Shown here: piece after piece, positions 50,101 to 59,890 of the stretch | Layout of the letters: each line of letters opens with the position of its first letter | Position numbering within the stretch: position 1 is the stretch's first letter | Assembly (NCBI GenBank): GCA_024195265.1 | Contig: JAJLRJ010000008.1 | Span: forward strand, 21,434,958-21,498,957 | From: Dendrophyllia cribrosa | Lineage: Eukaryota; Cnidaria; Anthozoa; Scleractinia; Dendrophylliidae | Direction: 5' to 3' | Length of the DNA: 64,000 nt | The notes under the pieces: model-generated | Database searches by the model: none | Told to the model about the DNA's origin: nothing | Seen by the model: the letters and a program-made list of their open reading frames with translations, nothing else | Program-made: the position numbers and the translations under genes

Positions 50101-53100
50101 TTTTAATTGCGACAATTACAACAAAGTGGATAAGCGATACATCAAATAACGCTGAATACGTCCTACATGCGCCAAAGCCGGACACGTAAACCCCCAAAAC
50201 CTCTTGTTAGGAAAAATAGGGACCGTGTACCCCCGACCAAATGCAATGGCGCTACCTTTGGGTTTTAAGGTTGATCTATAAAAAAAAAACAGAATGAAGA
50301 ACAAATCATATGACGCTAATTACACAATAAAAATAAACCTAATGGGAAAGTGCTAGTGGCAAGGCTGACCGTAGAATGTCACAAGTTTCTCAACCGTCTC
50401 TTTTTACAAACATACAACCCATGAGCCCTAGCGTACTACGCCCTCACCCAGTTCTCCGTTCCGTGTCGGCAAAATATTAATTTATGTCAATACCGATTAT
50501 CACAAATTACATTTTCTGTTAGCTACCTCTTTTGTTGAGCTGGCTTCTTCTTTTCGCTTTCTGGCGGTCAGCGGAAACTCCTTGGGAAAGCCAAACAGCC
50601 AAAGACTCGAAAATGCACCCAGACCTCCAAATATGGCAAACCCTTGCCACCAGTTTTCTTTGAAGAGGGAACTTGAAACGAACCCTGCTGTGGCACCTGG
50701 AAGGAATAATAGATGTTGATTAGCAAGAAATGTATTTTCATTTGCGTTGTGAAGCGCTTGAAAAATTTCACCAGCTCGGTTAAAAAGTATCACAAAACTT
50801 TTACTAATGCTGTTCCCTGGCACATCGTGTATCACACGAGATTTTTTCGCATTCTTACCATATCTGAAAGAATCAGTTGTTTCCGTAAAGAAGACAAATC
50901 TTATGAAAGTAGAAGTGCTGAATACTTCCCACGCCATTACTTTATTGATTGAAATGGCCAAAACGATTGGATGACGTCATAAGACGTCATCCAATCAACA
51001 CAACAAAGGCTGCCTTCCGGGGACTGCTTCATTGTGTGGAAAGCCTGGCTGATCTAGCATAGACAAGACCTGTTTATTTTAGTCAGTGATTTTAGGGCCT
51101 GTTAACAGCCAAGATGTCTTTGTAAACATGCAAGAAAATACTCAAACGATAGACCGCTTTCTAGAATAATTGCAGGCTTGAGTTTTGCGAACAGAGTAAT
51201 GGAGGATGGGGCTTCGACGGCTTTCAGTCATCTTTTTCCAGGCTCGCTAAGTTTATATCGTTGTAAATTATAGCGATTTGTGTAGCCATTGAATGAATTG
51301 AAGTAAAAACGACTCGAAAAGAAAAATCAAAATTTTCGTCGTGGTAGCACATTAACTTGCCTTACCTAATATCGCAATGCCCCACGAAGTCCCGATGTAC
51401 ATAGGTGACACCTTGGAGTTGACGTTTTCATCCATATAAGGAACTCCTAGTGTATACTGTGGAGAGCTACCTATACCTGCTACAACCATACCCAGAATGA
51501 ACAGCGAGTAGATAAGACTGTTGTCACCAGATTGTTGTGATGGGAATATGAAGTGAAGCGAAGTTAAGATAAAGAAGCCCGCCGTCAAAGTGAAAAAGCC
51601 CCAGCCACAAAACACAGGTTTCTTACGCGACCCTCCAAAGAAACTTATGAATGGCGTGACGATCAGCGCGGATATTTCATAACTGCTGCGTATCATTCTC
51701 ATCCTGTTGCTGTTAAAATGAATTTTGGATAAAAGTTTAGCTCTCAAGTGGGAGCATGTGTACTGAGGGGGGATCTCACATATCAATTAAGTAATGCTCC
51801 ACATAAGAACTACTTTACCGTAAACTTCATTGTTCTGCGGCATTGGCTCTTACCCACAGGGAATTTCTTTGATTTCAAGAATAGGGGAGTAGCTGATGGT
51901 TCATAATTATATTTCATTATAAAAATAAAGAAAACCTATTTGCGACAAATAAATTTTAGGAAATGTACGCTCTTAACCAAACAGAATAGCAGAAGACAAT
52001 AGCTTATAATTTCCCTTCTTTGATGAAGTTTCGCAAATACAATTTCTTTTAAAATCTGCATGTTGTGCGATTGGGTCTGAAATTACTTGAAACCTTTAAA
52101 AACTCAAACAAAATGTACCTTGAACCTTAACTTCTTAGCGGTCTTTGAGTATAGGCCAATGAGATCACTAGTTGTAACAATGAAAAAAGATGACATTAAT
52201 TCCATCGTGCATTGCCGTTAGCACTTTCCTTCTTATGCAGATCATTACCTAAAATGGAAGGGCACCCCGAACGGCACCAGAATCAATACTGATCTATAGT
52301 CTTTTTGCCGTGATATATCTTTAACCGGGGGCGTAGCTAGAATTTTCCAAAGGGGGGGGGGGGGGGGGGGGGGGGGGTCACACTGTGTCACACCCCGGGT
52401 ACTTACCAGATTGTCATGTCGACATCCACGCTGTGTTTTACTAAAATTATCTCACAAGGGGGGCGGGGGGGGGGGGGGGGGGGCACGGGCACCCCAGGAC
52501 CCCCCTAGCTACGCCCCTGTAGTAATCCTTTCACTCCGGTCCAGAGTCAATGGAAACAAGTAGCGTAGTTCTAATTTTTGAGTCTGTCGACGAAATCCAG
52601 ACCGATGGTATGACTACTTTTGCATGGTACCATTTGTTTTTCAATATTTTACAAGATAAAAATTTGAGTTTGATTAACATCGGGGATTTGAAGCCCTTCT
52701 CAAATGTTTACGCAAACCGAAGCAGTTCCTGGGTCGGTCTAACAAAGGGTTTCGAATTTTGGGTCAGGTCTAAAATAGGGTACTAGTAAAAATCGCACAT
52801 TTTGGTTGGAAATAAGGAAAGAGTTTTAAAATGTGCGCAGCACAGCCCCACCCAGTTTTTCTGGAAGAACCAACCCCCTTAGCCCTATTGTCTTTTTTAA
52901 GTAAATTACTACACGCCCAACAAATATCTCGGTTTTGTTTGGCGCGCGATCGAATAGTCTGCGCAAATCAAACATACTAGGTAATGGGGACCAGACCGTG
53001 ATCTATCATACTGTCTTACATAAAGTAAAGTGATAAGTCAACTTGCATACAAAGCAACATTATACAGCGGTTTAAAATGTTCTCGAATCTCACCTTGAGA

Positions 53101-53293
53101 GTGCAAAGCGTTTCTGTATCGTGCTTTGGATTCCAGGATACATTCCAAAGGCGAGAAAACTTCTTGTGAAATAATAATGACTGAAGAAGAACAGGAACCA
53201 TTTTGGTGTGTTGAGGAATTGCAGCCATCGGGGACGAAATCTAAACCAGCCGTATGACAACCTTCTCTCCTCTTCCGGCGATATGACAGGCAT
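41166..53293 (-). CDS. SLCO: Organic anion transporter polypeptide (SLCO/OATP), paralog A
   Basis: Plasma-membrane MFS-fold carrier for large organic anions. Nine exons join in phase: 53,094-53,293; 51,366-51,709; 50,527-50,696; 49,269-49,512; 47,183-47,300; 46,387-46,534; 46,106-46,275; 42,280-42,414; 41,166-41,352. Family marks include RPRWLQFLNTPKWFLFF before helix 1, SSYEIS, YTLGVPYMDENV, KENWWQGF, the cysteine-rich Kazal-like loop 5 (ACNCTEMTPISAVC ... SSCYEGC), LNDTATVIVTLR and GSIPGPFILAAMMD. An in-frame stop upstream supports Met 53,293. The predicted 571 aa is shorter than typical OATPs (640-720), so a small exon may be missed or loops are compact. It probably arose with paralog B by tandem duplication. 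Introns hold many transposons. Confidence 0.88.
41980..42240. other. SLCO-A last intron, no recognised feature
   Basis: The segment between the last two exons shows no repeat partner in the window and no gene. Its short frames are unremarkable. Confidence 0.35.
42697..43490 (-). mobile_element. Penelope-like element, truncated, with GIY-YIG endonuclease
   Basis: The minus-strand frame ending at 42,888 encodes the C-terminal part of a Penelope polyprotein: a CTRTRCNTCPF cysteine pair, VIYCITCTFCKKIYIGETGR (GIY-YIG core), DRFREHL and downstream helices. The RT is absent and the element stops near 43,490, where an inverted copy of its last roughly 435 bp begins. Its 3' terminal block (42,697-42,800) contains TATCGACTGAGTCGATA and a hammerhead-like motif. 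It lies in the intron between SLCO-A exons 7 and 8. Confidence 0.88.
42744..42795 (-). ncRNA. Hammerhead-ribozyme-like motif of Penelope element
   Basis: Minus-strand GATTCGCTCCGACGA ... CGAAACGTC ... GAATC resembles the hammerhead core (CUGANGA, GAAA, GUC) reported in Penelope-like elements. GATTC/GAATC can close stem I. The box reads CCGACGA with U replaced by C, so activity is doubtful. Confidence 0.45.
43491..43928 (+). mobile_element. Inverted copy of the Penelope 3' end
   Basis: A reverse-complement duplicate of 42,697-43,132, apparently identical, with the same GIY-YIG C-terminal frame (43,483-43,734, ending INERFSFN). The pair forms a foldback with a central spacer of about 360 bp. 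The hammerhead-like motif recurs at about 43,826-43,877. Confidence 0.88.
44125..44490. mobile_element. Inverted-repeat MITE carrying a SINE
   Basis: GGACGTCGGACACCTTATTG (44,160-44,179) and its reverse complement at 44,432-44,451 lie in arms of about 70 bp. The space between them holds a tRNA-like sequence. Confidence 0.8.
44262..44400 (+). mobile_element. tRNA-like SINE inside MITE
   Basis: GGTGGTACAGTGGTATAGTGG resembles an A box and GGTTCAATCCTGAG a B box, at tRNA-like spacing, followed by an A-rich stretch. The anticodon arm is poor, so this is not a functional tRNA. Confidence 0.55.
44622..44864. mobile_element. MITE with about 45-bp inverted repeats
   Basis: CCCCATTCACACCAACG and TTTAAATGTTGTTTAGTTTA at the left recur in reverse complement at 44,815-44,864. 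Non-coding. Confidence 0.87.
45054..45411. mobile_element. Foldback element with about 115-bp arms
   Basis: The left arm (ACCTCGTTCCCAGGGCC ... CCAAGAATCCTGG) and the right arm (CCAGGATTCTTGG ... GGCCCTGGGGACGAGGT) are near-perfect reverse complements. Both contain CAAAATGGCGGGTCG or its complement. Confidence 0.87.
46889..47162. mobile_element. MITE with CCAAT and E2F-like sites (copy 1)
   Basis: The ends AGAGCGGTTTTCAATTGAGT and ACACAATTGAAAATCGCTTT are inverted repeats. The interior has several CCAATCA/TGATTGG boxes, GCGCGGGAAAA and TGGCGCGAAA. It lies about 20 bases downstream of the donor of SLCO-A exon 5 (47,183-47,300, minus strand). A homologue lies at 61,221-61,492. Confidence 0.85.
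47367..48497. mobile_element. Large palindromic MITE, AGTGCAACTAACCCC family (copy 2)
   Basis: TTAA-AGTGCACCTAACCCC at the left and GGGGGTTAGCTGCACT-TTGA at the right. Arms of 400-500 bp fold around a centre near 47,835, with an extra stretch of about 180 bp in the right arm. The short frames inside occur on both strands because of the palindrome. It lies in the SLCO-A intron between exons 4 and 5. Confidence 0.87.
48498..49256. other. SLCO-A intron sequence, no recognised feature
   Basis: GC content is higher than the surroundings around 48,600-48,950, and several overlapping frames are open, but none shows a recognisable domain or family similarity. Confidence 0.35.
49709..49833 (+). mobile_element. 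130-bp MITE, GGTGTTTCTTGGTG family (copy 1)
   Basis: GGGTGTTTCTTGGTGTTGCG at the left and CGCAACACCAAGAAACTGCC at the right. The interior TTGTGTTGTGGTGTGGGTAT is shared with copies at 62,158 and 62,840. Confidence 0.85.
50966..51000. promoter_or_regulatory. CRE/CCAAT palindrome
   Basis: GATTGGATGACGTCAT and ATGACGTC-type reverse complement form a 34-base palindrome around AAG, with two TGACGTCA-type CRE sites and an outer ATTGG/CCAAT pair. It lies in SLCO-A intron 2. A binding role is conjecture. Confidence 0.45.
51787..52252. mobile_element. MITE with TTAA ends (copy 2, uninterrupted)
   Basis: TTAAGTAATGCTCCACATAAG at the left and CTTATGCAGATCATTACCTAA at the right. It aligns with 391-516 plus 6074-6406 and shows the empty site (TATATTTCATTATAAAAA) of the LTR retrotransposon. 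It sits 78 bp upstream of SLCO-A exon 2. Confidence 0.85.
52326..52519. mobile_element. MITE with GGGGCGTAGCTAG ends and internal G runs
   Basis: GGGGGCGTAGCTAG at the left and CTAGCTACGCCCCTG at the right are inverted ends typical of a widespread animal MITE. Two G runs (about 28 and 20 bases) lie inside. Confidence 0.7.
52522..52665. mobile_element. MITE fragment, TTAACCCTTT family
   Basis: TAATCCTTTCACTCC, GTCGACGAAATCC and TTTTGCATGGTACCATTTGT match the left two thirds of the family; the right end is missing. Confidence 0.6.
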
Positions 53294-53417
53294 GCTGGCG
53301 TCCTATTTAAAATTAAATTCATGCGTCTAGGCTCGATTTCCGCCACTCACTCGGGCGGGCTCATTCACAGAAAAGGCTGATAATCGAGTCTACATGGCAC
53401 TCAACGTCGTCTACCGG

Positions 53418-53500
53418 AAGGGGGGCGGGGGAGTGGGGGGGGGGGGGGGGGAGGAGGGGCGAAGGAGGGGGGGGGGAGGCGGGCTGGGGGGGGGGGGAGG
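53418..53500 (+). repeat. G-rich low-complexity tract
   Basis: Runs of GGGGG separated by single A or C over about 80 bases, able in principle to form G-quadruplexes. It lies about 125 bases upstream of the SLCO-A start codon on the opposite strand, so the sense strand of the gene is C-rich there. Confidence 0.85.
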
Positions 53501-55703
53501 TACTCCTTATAATGCAGAGGAGTCGAGGAGGTTCCGCCCCAAAGTAGTACCTTTTCCAGGGTGGGGTATTAATCACTATAGCCAATACACTTGAACCTAA
53601 TGGAATGAACAGACGCGACGAAATTTCATCTTCCACATATTTATTGTTATTATCATTACTAGCCGTTTCTAGTTTTCAACCGTTACTTGTTTATTAGCCT
53701 ATCGTGTGTTAGCATTTTATCTTAGCCCTTTTTAAATATTGTAACCGTTCGTTTCCATCTTCACTTAGCTTTCCTAGCCCCTAATGAAGGTTAGTTTTGT
53801 CTAACCGAAATATCGGGCATATATTATTAAAAGAAATCGAACGAATTTACTGTCTGATCAGCCTTGCATGTTAAAGTTTTTTTATTTAGTTCATTGCTGA
53901 TCCTGATCTGCTCAAAGATCCAGCTACATTTTGCTACTGTTTGTTCAAGTGGTCCTTGCAGTTTTACAGAAGTTATTAGGGTTTAGAGTAGCATGTAGAT
54001 TTTAGAAAAGCAAGCAAAATGCTAATATTTCTCCGAACATAAAGAAACAAAAAGTAAAGAAAGGAAACAAATGAAAAACAAAACAAAAACACGTGCACGT
54101 GAACAGTTGCGAATACATAAACTTATATATATAGCCGCTGATAGCAATTTCACTACAACGTTTACAAAATCATTTGTCAGTGTGTAAACCTATATGATAA
54201 TCTCGAGATTACCTAAATGACACTCGTGAAAATTATCGATGCTAAAAGCACATACGTTATTTCTGTGGAACGTTACTGTCCTTTTAAGCTCCCTAAATAT
54301 CGGACTAAAACGCACAGTAAGATAACACAGTAACGTGCCTATCACGTCCTATCATAGCAAACACTGTTCCGTTTGCGACTCGACAGTTCAGAATAAAAGA
54401 AATTATTGAGAATGTTTAAAGAAATGTCTCTCTCGGTGGAGTACGTCGACTCTTCGTAAGCCGGAATATTGTGACGTCAGAAATTTTCTGCAAATACACT
54501 GGATCCGAATGTTGAACGGAAAGACATGGCCAGTTGGGAGAGATGATGAACTTTTAATAGTGCAAATCGTGTAATAAAAGGTTAAATTCTTCTGTACAGA
54601 CAAAGGTTTTACTTAATCATCAACCTTACTTTTTATAACTGGAGACAGAATTATCAGAATTTGGCAGTGTTTGGGTTTCAAAGTAAGAGACACTGACGTT
54701 GCGGAAACGTGGCGGAAATTAATGCTCTCAGAAATTCTAAAATACCCTGGGCGGGTACCTGAAATTACCGTGTGCTTATTTCTTATAAAAAGGCAATTCA
54801 AGATAGCATATTAGATTCAGCATTCAGAGCCAGCTAGCGCCGCGGAAATTAGCACTCTATCAAGGAAGGTGGCGGAAATAACTCTCTTACCGGCTTATCC
54901 CCTTCGCTCCTCTTTAAGAATAGGACGAAATTAAACCCCCTGAAATTAACGCAACTAAATTTAACACGCATTGTCAGTCTGAAAATCGAATGAAAAGGTA
55001 GTGCACGATAGCTTGAATGGTTTAAACACAGCATTTCATCATCATGGATGCGTTGCATTTTTTGACTTAGTCAGCTTAAATATGAATAATGGGTTATTAC
55101 TCGTAAATAACTCCCATCCTAACAGAGTCTACGTTTTCATAGTACTCTACATTATATTTTTCTTTCGTCTAATAGTTTTCATGTCCTCACCAGAAGTCAG
55201 TTTTTCTTTTGTTGAACTTATCACTGAAAAACACACTCTGACTAGGAAGACATGTGAGACGGTTCTGACACTATGGTATCGAAGGCTTTAACGATTTCTG
55301 GCTTGTTTCCGCCGTCAACCGACAGATCTTCAAATCGGTACGTTTTAATAGATACACCAGGATTACATGCAATCTAGTACAAACCTTTATAATGAAAGGG
55401 AGATAGATATCTTTCTGCTACCAGTGATGATCCCTGTTCGGCGAATGGTTTTTGTGTATCCAGGCCACTTCAGTTTATTCAGTTTTAACTAAGACCACGG
55501 CCTTTTCTTCAAGTCTTCATGGTTCAAGACTCTGTCTTGAGCATTATATGTCTGTGGACTGACTATATATATATGCATACATTATTTCCTGTCTTCTAAT
55601 TAGCTCCCCCTCTAGCATCGAAAAATAAACAAATAAGCCCACCCCCCCTCTATAAGCCCCTCCCATCCGACATCTACACTGAAAAACACATTCCAGAGTA
55701 CAA

Positions 55704-56444
55704 CAGTAAGACCAATAAGCTTTATTTGCATGACCATAAAGGTTAATGGTCAAAACTATTGTACTCGGACAGGACCCACCATTTTACAAAAAGACTGGTG
55801 GTCTCTTTATGTACCCCCTCTCCCACACGTAAAAAGATGTTGTCTTGTTGGTATAGCCCCCATTCTATCAGGAGTAGAAACTGACAGAAAGATTCAAATC
55901 TTGCCCGATAGCATCTATGAACCTTAAAGGATTTCTTGCTTCTGGATTCAGCATTCAATAACAGCATCAGTAACCCGGGGGGTGTACTCCCTTATATGAC
56001 CTATACGGGGACGTGCCGCTGGACAGGGTATGGTTTTTGGCATTTTTGTCCTGAACAGGGTATATAATTTAACGTGAGTCTGTCCTAAACAGGGTCTGAA
56101 TCTGTCCTAAACAGGGTATGGTTCCAGTTACTTTAGCGCTTGTGGCGACTTACCTTGTCGTGATTAGTATATTCATGCGAAGGCGAAGTCGTTTTCTTTT
56201 CAAAGGATCCGTCTACCATTTTTTAAAGCTCAGATCAATAACCACGCTCGAGGCGTGTCCTAGACAGGGTCCTAAAATAGAGGGTGTTGTCCTACACAGG
56301 GTAGGTATTTTCGTTTATTTTTGTCCTAAACAGGATCAGGGTCTCAGACCCTCAGCGGCACCCCTATACCCAAATATTGGTCAAGTACCCCCCCCCCCCC
56401 CCGGGATCAGTAAGACCAATAAGCTTTATTTGCATGACCATAAA
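55704..56444. repeat. 37-bp direct repeats flanking a CCCGGGGGGTGTACT element
   Basis: CAGTAAGACCAATAAGCTTT (continuing to CCATAAA, 37 bp) occurs at 55,704-55,740 and 56,408-56,444. Between them a unit from about 55,975 to 56,405 starts CCCGGGGGGTGTACTCC and ends with a reversed C-run/CCGGG, with repeats of CCTAAACAGGGT. Probably a dispersed element plus a local duplication. Confidence 0.6.
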
Positions 56445-57461
56445 TCGTTACAGCATTGTAACAGCGTTAACTTTTTTCTGTACTGTCAATAAACAGTGAT
56501 TTTTGACACCTTTTGACACATTTTTGGCAACATGTCCAACAATTTTTGGCTGAACATAAACAAATACAGAATTTAATAGTGAAATGCAGAGTGTTTTGTT
56601 TTTCTGCCTGTCGCTCCAAAAACACTCTATTCTTTAAAAATATCGATCTCCACACACTAAAATATAACTCCAGACACTTTATATTTGAAGCGATAAGCAA
56701 GGTTTCGAATGAGAAAAACAAATCTAAATATCATTGCGCCACGTTCTCACTAACCAAAACCGACGCGTACTATTTACCAATCATTTTACCTCGATTCTTC
56801 ACCTCTAGCTTCATTCTGGCGATCAAAATCACTTTTCTTAGCACCAGAAATTCCTTCTGAATCGTTTGCTGTCGTTTCTGGGTCGTTTGTGGTCATCCAA
56901 CTCCTCCTCCTGTTGAGTTCGCGGTCTCTATAAACAGATTACAGTGGGTTCAAGTGTTCTGGCTTCAAAAGAAACTCAATACGTAAGGTCTGGGAAGACA
57001 ATTCGTCCGTCTATTTACGGAGACCGTCCGGTTTCCGATGATTCAACGAGATTTTCTTGCACCTGACGTGAGGACACCCCAGTTTCGTACGCGGACCTTT
57101 CGCATGAAAAGACAGTTTTTACTGACAAAAAACTACAAATACCTTCAAATAAAAAAGTTGTACTGTTTTCAATCTTCCTCGATCTTGTCAACCTTTGATT
57201 CTCTGCGCCACTCTGCGGGTGCATACCAAGCTAGCGCGATAGGATTGCCTATAATCGCGTGACCTACCGGGACAGAATCGTCAAAAATATAGGCTAGCGT
57301 GGCCTAGTGATGGTGACAGAATCACCCGAAATAGCTTGTCCTAACATGAATCTGCTTAGGATAAAATTTCAGTTAAATATCAGTCATTGTAGCTGAAGTT
57401 GTCATTGTCATTGTCCCTTGGCCACCGTCCCTCTTTGGTGACTAACAGGGTTGGAATGTAC

Positions 57462-57763
57462 TTAACCCTTTGATTCCCAGAGTCAATTATGGAGACATGT
57501 AATGTAGTTCTAACTTTTGAGCCTGTTGACGAAATCCTATGGTGTGACCATTCAAATGAAACCTCTTCAGCAGTACTTTTGCATGGTACCATTTCTTCTA
57601 ACTTTTGAGCCTGTTGACGAAATCCTATGGTGTGACCATTCAAATTAAACCTCTTCAGTAGTACTTTTGCATGGTACCATTTGTTTTCCAATATTTTACA
57701 AAATGAAATTTGGGATTTTTCCTGAATTTTGATGGTGGGCACTCTTGGGAGTTGAAGGGTTAA
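57462..57763. mobile_element. MITE, TTAACCCTTT family (copy 3, internal duplication)
   Basis: Same ends as the copies at 19,799 and 24,471. A segment of about 85 bp (TAACTTTTGAGCCTGTTGAC to GCATGGTACCATTT) is tandemly repeated, lengthening it to about 300 bp. Confidence 0.8.
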
Positions 57764-58121
57764 ATGCACTTATGGACCGAATTATATATGAATATTATAC
57801 AATGAACTGAATACTACGCGCTCTTTGATTGGTCGTTGCCGATGATCTATCAGAGTACAGACGTACGGCTGACGTCATAGAAAAATTGTTTGCTTTGTTT
57901 TGTCCAACATGGCGCACAATTTTGAAAATGTTTGCGAGCCTCGAAAAATGTTTAGCAGGAGCTGTTACAATGTAACGAGCAAGAAAAAGAAGAAACCAAG
58001 ACGAAAAGTGTTCTTGGCCACTTGAAAAATACCTAAACTAGAACAAATCTTCGAACAGTCGAGCGCTACAAGGCAAGTTCGTAATTTTACTCTTTTACTT
58101 TTCTGTTCATTGTATAAAACC

Positions 58122-58301
58122 AATAGATTCCATTTTGCCGTGTGTCTGTTCAGTTATAGATCACAGAAGACGTCAAAATGTGGTAAGAACATCAGTGACA
58201 CACTCGCCTGCGGCTCGTGTGCCACTTTTTTGTTCTTACCACATTTTGACGTCATCTGTGATCTATAACTGAACAGACACACGGTCAAATGGAATCTATT
58301 T
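58122..58301. mobile_element. Palindromic MITE, about 75-bp arms
   Basis: AATAGATTCCATTTTGCCGT at the left and the reverse complement at 58,282-58,301. The arms run through CAGTTATAGATCACAGA and ACGTCAAAATGTGGTAAGAAC. The loop is about 35 bp. Confidence 0.88.
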
Positions 58302-59267
58302 GTTAATTCTATTTTCGTGAACTCAGTTGCTTGTACAGTTGAACATTGTCTCTGGCTTGTAGCATTAACTCGGCAAGACCTCAGTACAGCTTGAAATTGA
58401 TCATGGCAAGTACACTCCTTGAACTTTACATACTCGGTGTACAATTTTATTTCTTAATCAAAATGGTCATCTATTATTTCGTGGCGTACATGGAAACTAC
58501 AAACTTGGACATTTCAAATGAAAAATTAATACCCCCCTCCCCCCCAGTTCAGTGATGGGAAAATGGCGCGTTTTGGTTTTCGCGTGAATCCATCATTTAA
58601 TTGGGGGGAGGGGAGGGGAGGGGTTATTTCTCTTTTTATTCCGTCCGAGGGTCGCGGGGGATACCTGTCCATGAATAAATTCACAAGGCAAAATTTTAGT
58701 AGGGGTGTCACTTTGAAAAACGTTATATCGTGAATGTTTGAAAGCCGATTTCGCTAAAAGTTAACAGAGATATTGGCGAATAATGGAAGTGTGTAAGGAT
58801 TGTTTTTTATTGAAGGGATCGCACTTTGCGGCAATGCTGTAAGCCACTAAAGTTATCCTTTTTTAAAACGTGGTTTTGTGTCCAAGTTTGCTCCTCGAGA
58901 AGAACACAAAGCAAGTTGATTTCTCCACTCACTGATCCGTCAAAACGTCTATTGTGTCATATCTGACTCCGATTTTTTGATTCCAACTTTAATTAAAAGT
59001 TATTAGCTTTTAAAGGTGTAAAATTGTCCATGTTAGAATTGGAAGCCTCATATATATCTTTCCTTTGAAAGCCTATTTAAAAATTTTGAGTCAGATATAA
59101 CAATCTACAATACACCTAGTTTGCCTCCCTGCAGTGTCAACTCATGAAATTCTCTATCCGCGCTGAATTCTTGGACACAAAATTGCTTGTTTTTACGCTT
59201 CCGAAGGCCTTCCCGAGCAAACACGAATGCATAAAACATATATTTATGGTAATTTTGCTAATTTGCA

Positions 59268-59460
59268 CTACGCAGCTCTTACAAGGTCTTCTCTGATTTG
59301 CTGAGAAAACAATAGAACAAACAACACAACAATGGACCCTAGTCCTGAAAACACTAGAGCTGCCTGAGACCCAGGTCCAATGAAATTAGAGGTTGTTAAG
59401 AGCTGCGTGGTATCTGCAGAAGGGTGTATGCCCCGAACCCGAGTCGTTTGCTTCATAACT
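59268..59460. repeat. Sequence shared with 39,990-40,140 (copy 2)
   Basis: Nearly the same core (GAAAACAATAGAACAAACAA) as copy 1, with GCAGCTCTTACAA and its inverse at the ends. The minus-strand frame is open for 62 codons and would encode a hydrophobic helix (GLGSIVVLFVLLFS), but the disrupted copy 1 argues against a conserved exon. Confidence 0.55.
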
Positions 59461-59890
59461 AATACCCATATCCACTACACCAGCGAGGGCTAGCTGACAG
59501 GAACTGTAATTTTTAACATATTTATAGAGTTACCCATAAACATAAATGAAAGCCAACCGTTTTCAAATCACTGCTTAACCCTAAACACTGCAGATCAGTG
59601 CTAAACTGGAGCTCTTTTCTGTCAGTTCTATGTCTAATATTGAAATGGGGTTCTGTTCTCGCGTACGCCAGTAATATAAAGACTACTACTGTTAGGTAAA
59701 AAGGGCCTATTTTACTCGCTTGCATGCGGTAATTTGATGTTAATTGGTGCCGCGTATATGCGGTTAATTATATGCGAATCAGGTGGCGCTCGCCCGTCAG
59801 AGGAGGAGAACGCCTGGGGACTAGGCTACTTATTTCTACAAATGAAGACATGCACGTGCGTTCGCTATTCTAACTTGATGATATGTCATT

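Larger units (their letters stand above)
53294..59267. other. Intergenic DNA between the SLCO paralogs
   Basis: About 6 kb holding the upstream region of SLCO-A, G-rich tracts (53,418-53,500), a CCCGGGGGGTGTACTCC-type repeat, a TTAACCCTTT MITE and a palindromic MITE. No coding region of any recognised family was found; the longest frames (124 and 129 codons) overlap repeats. Confidence 0.55.
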
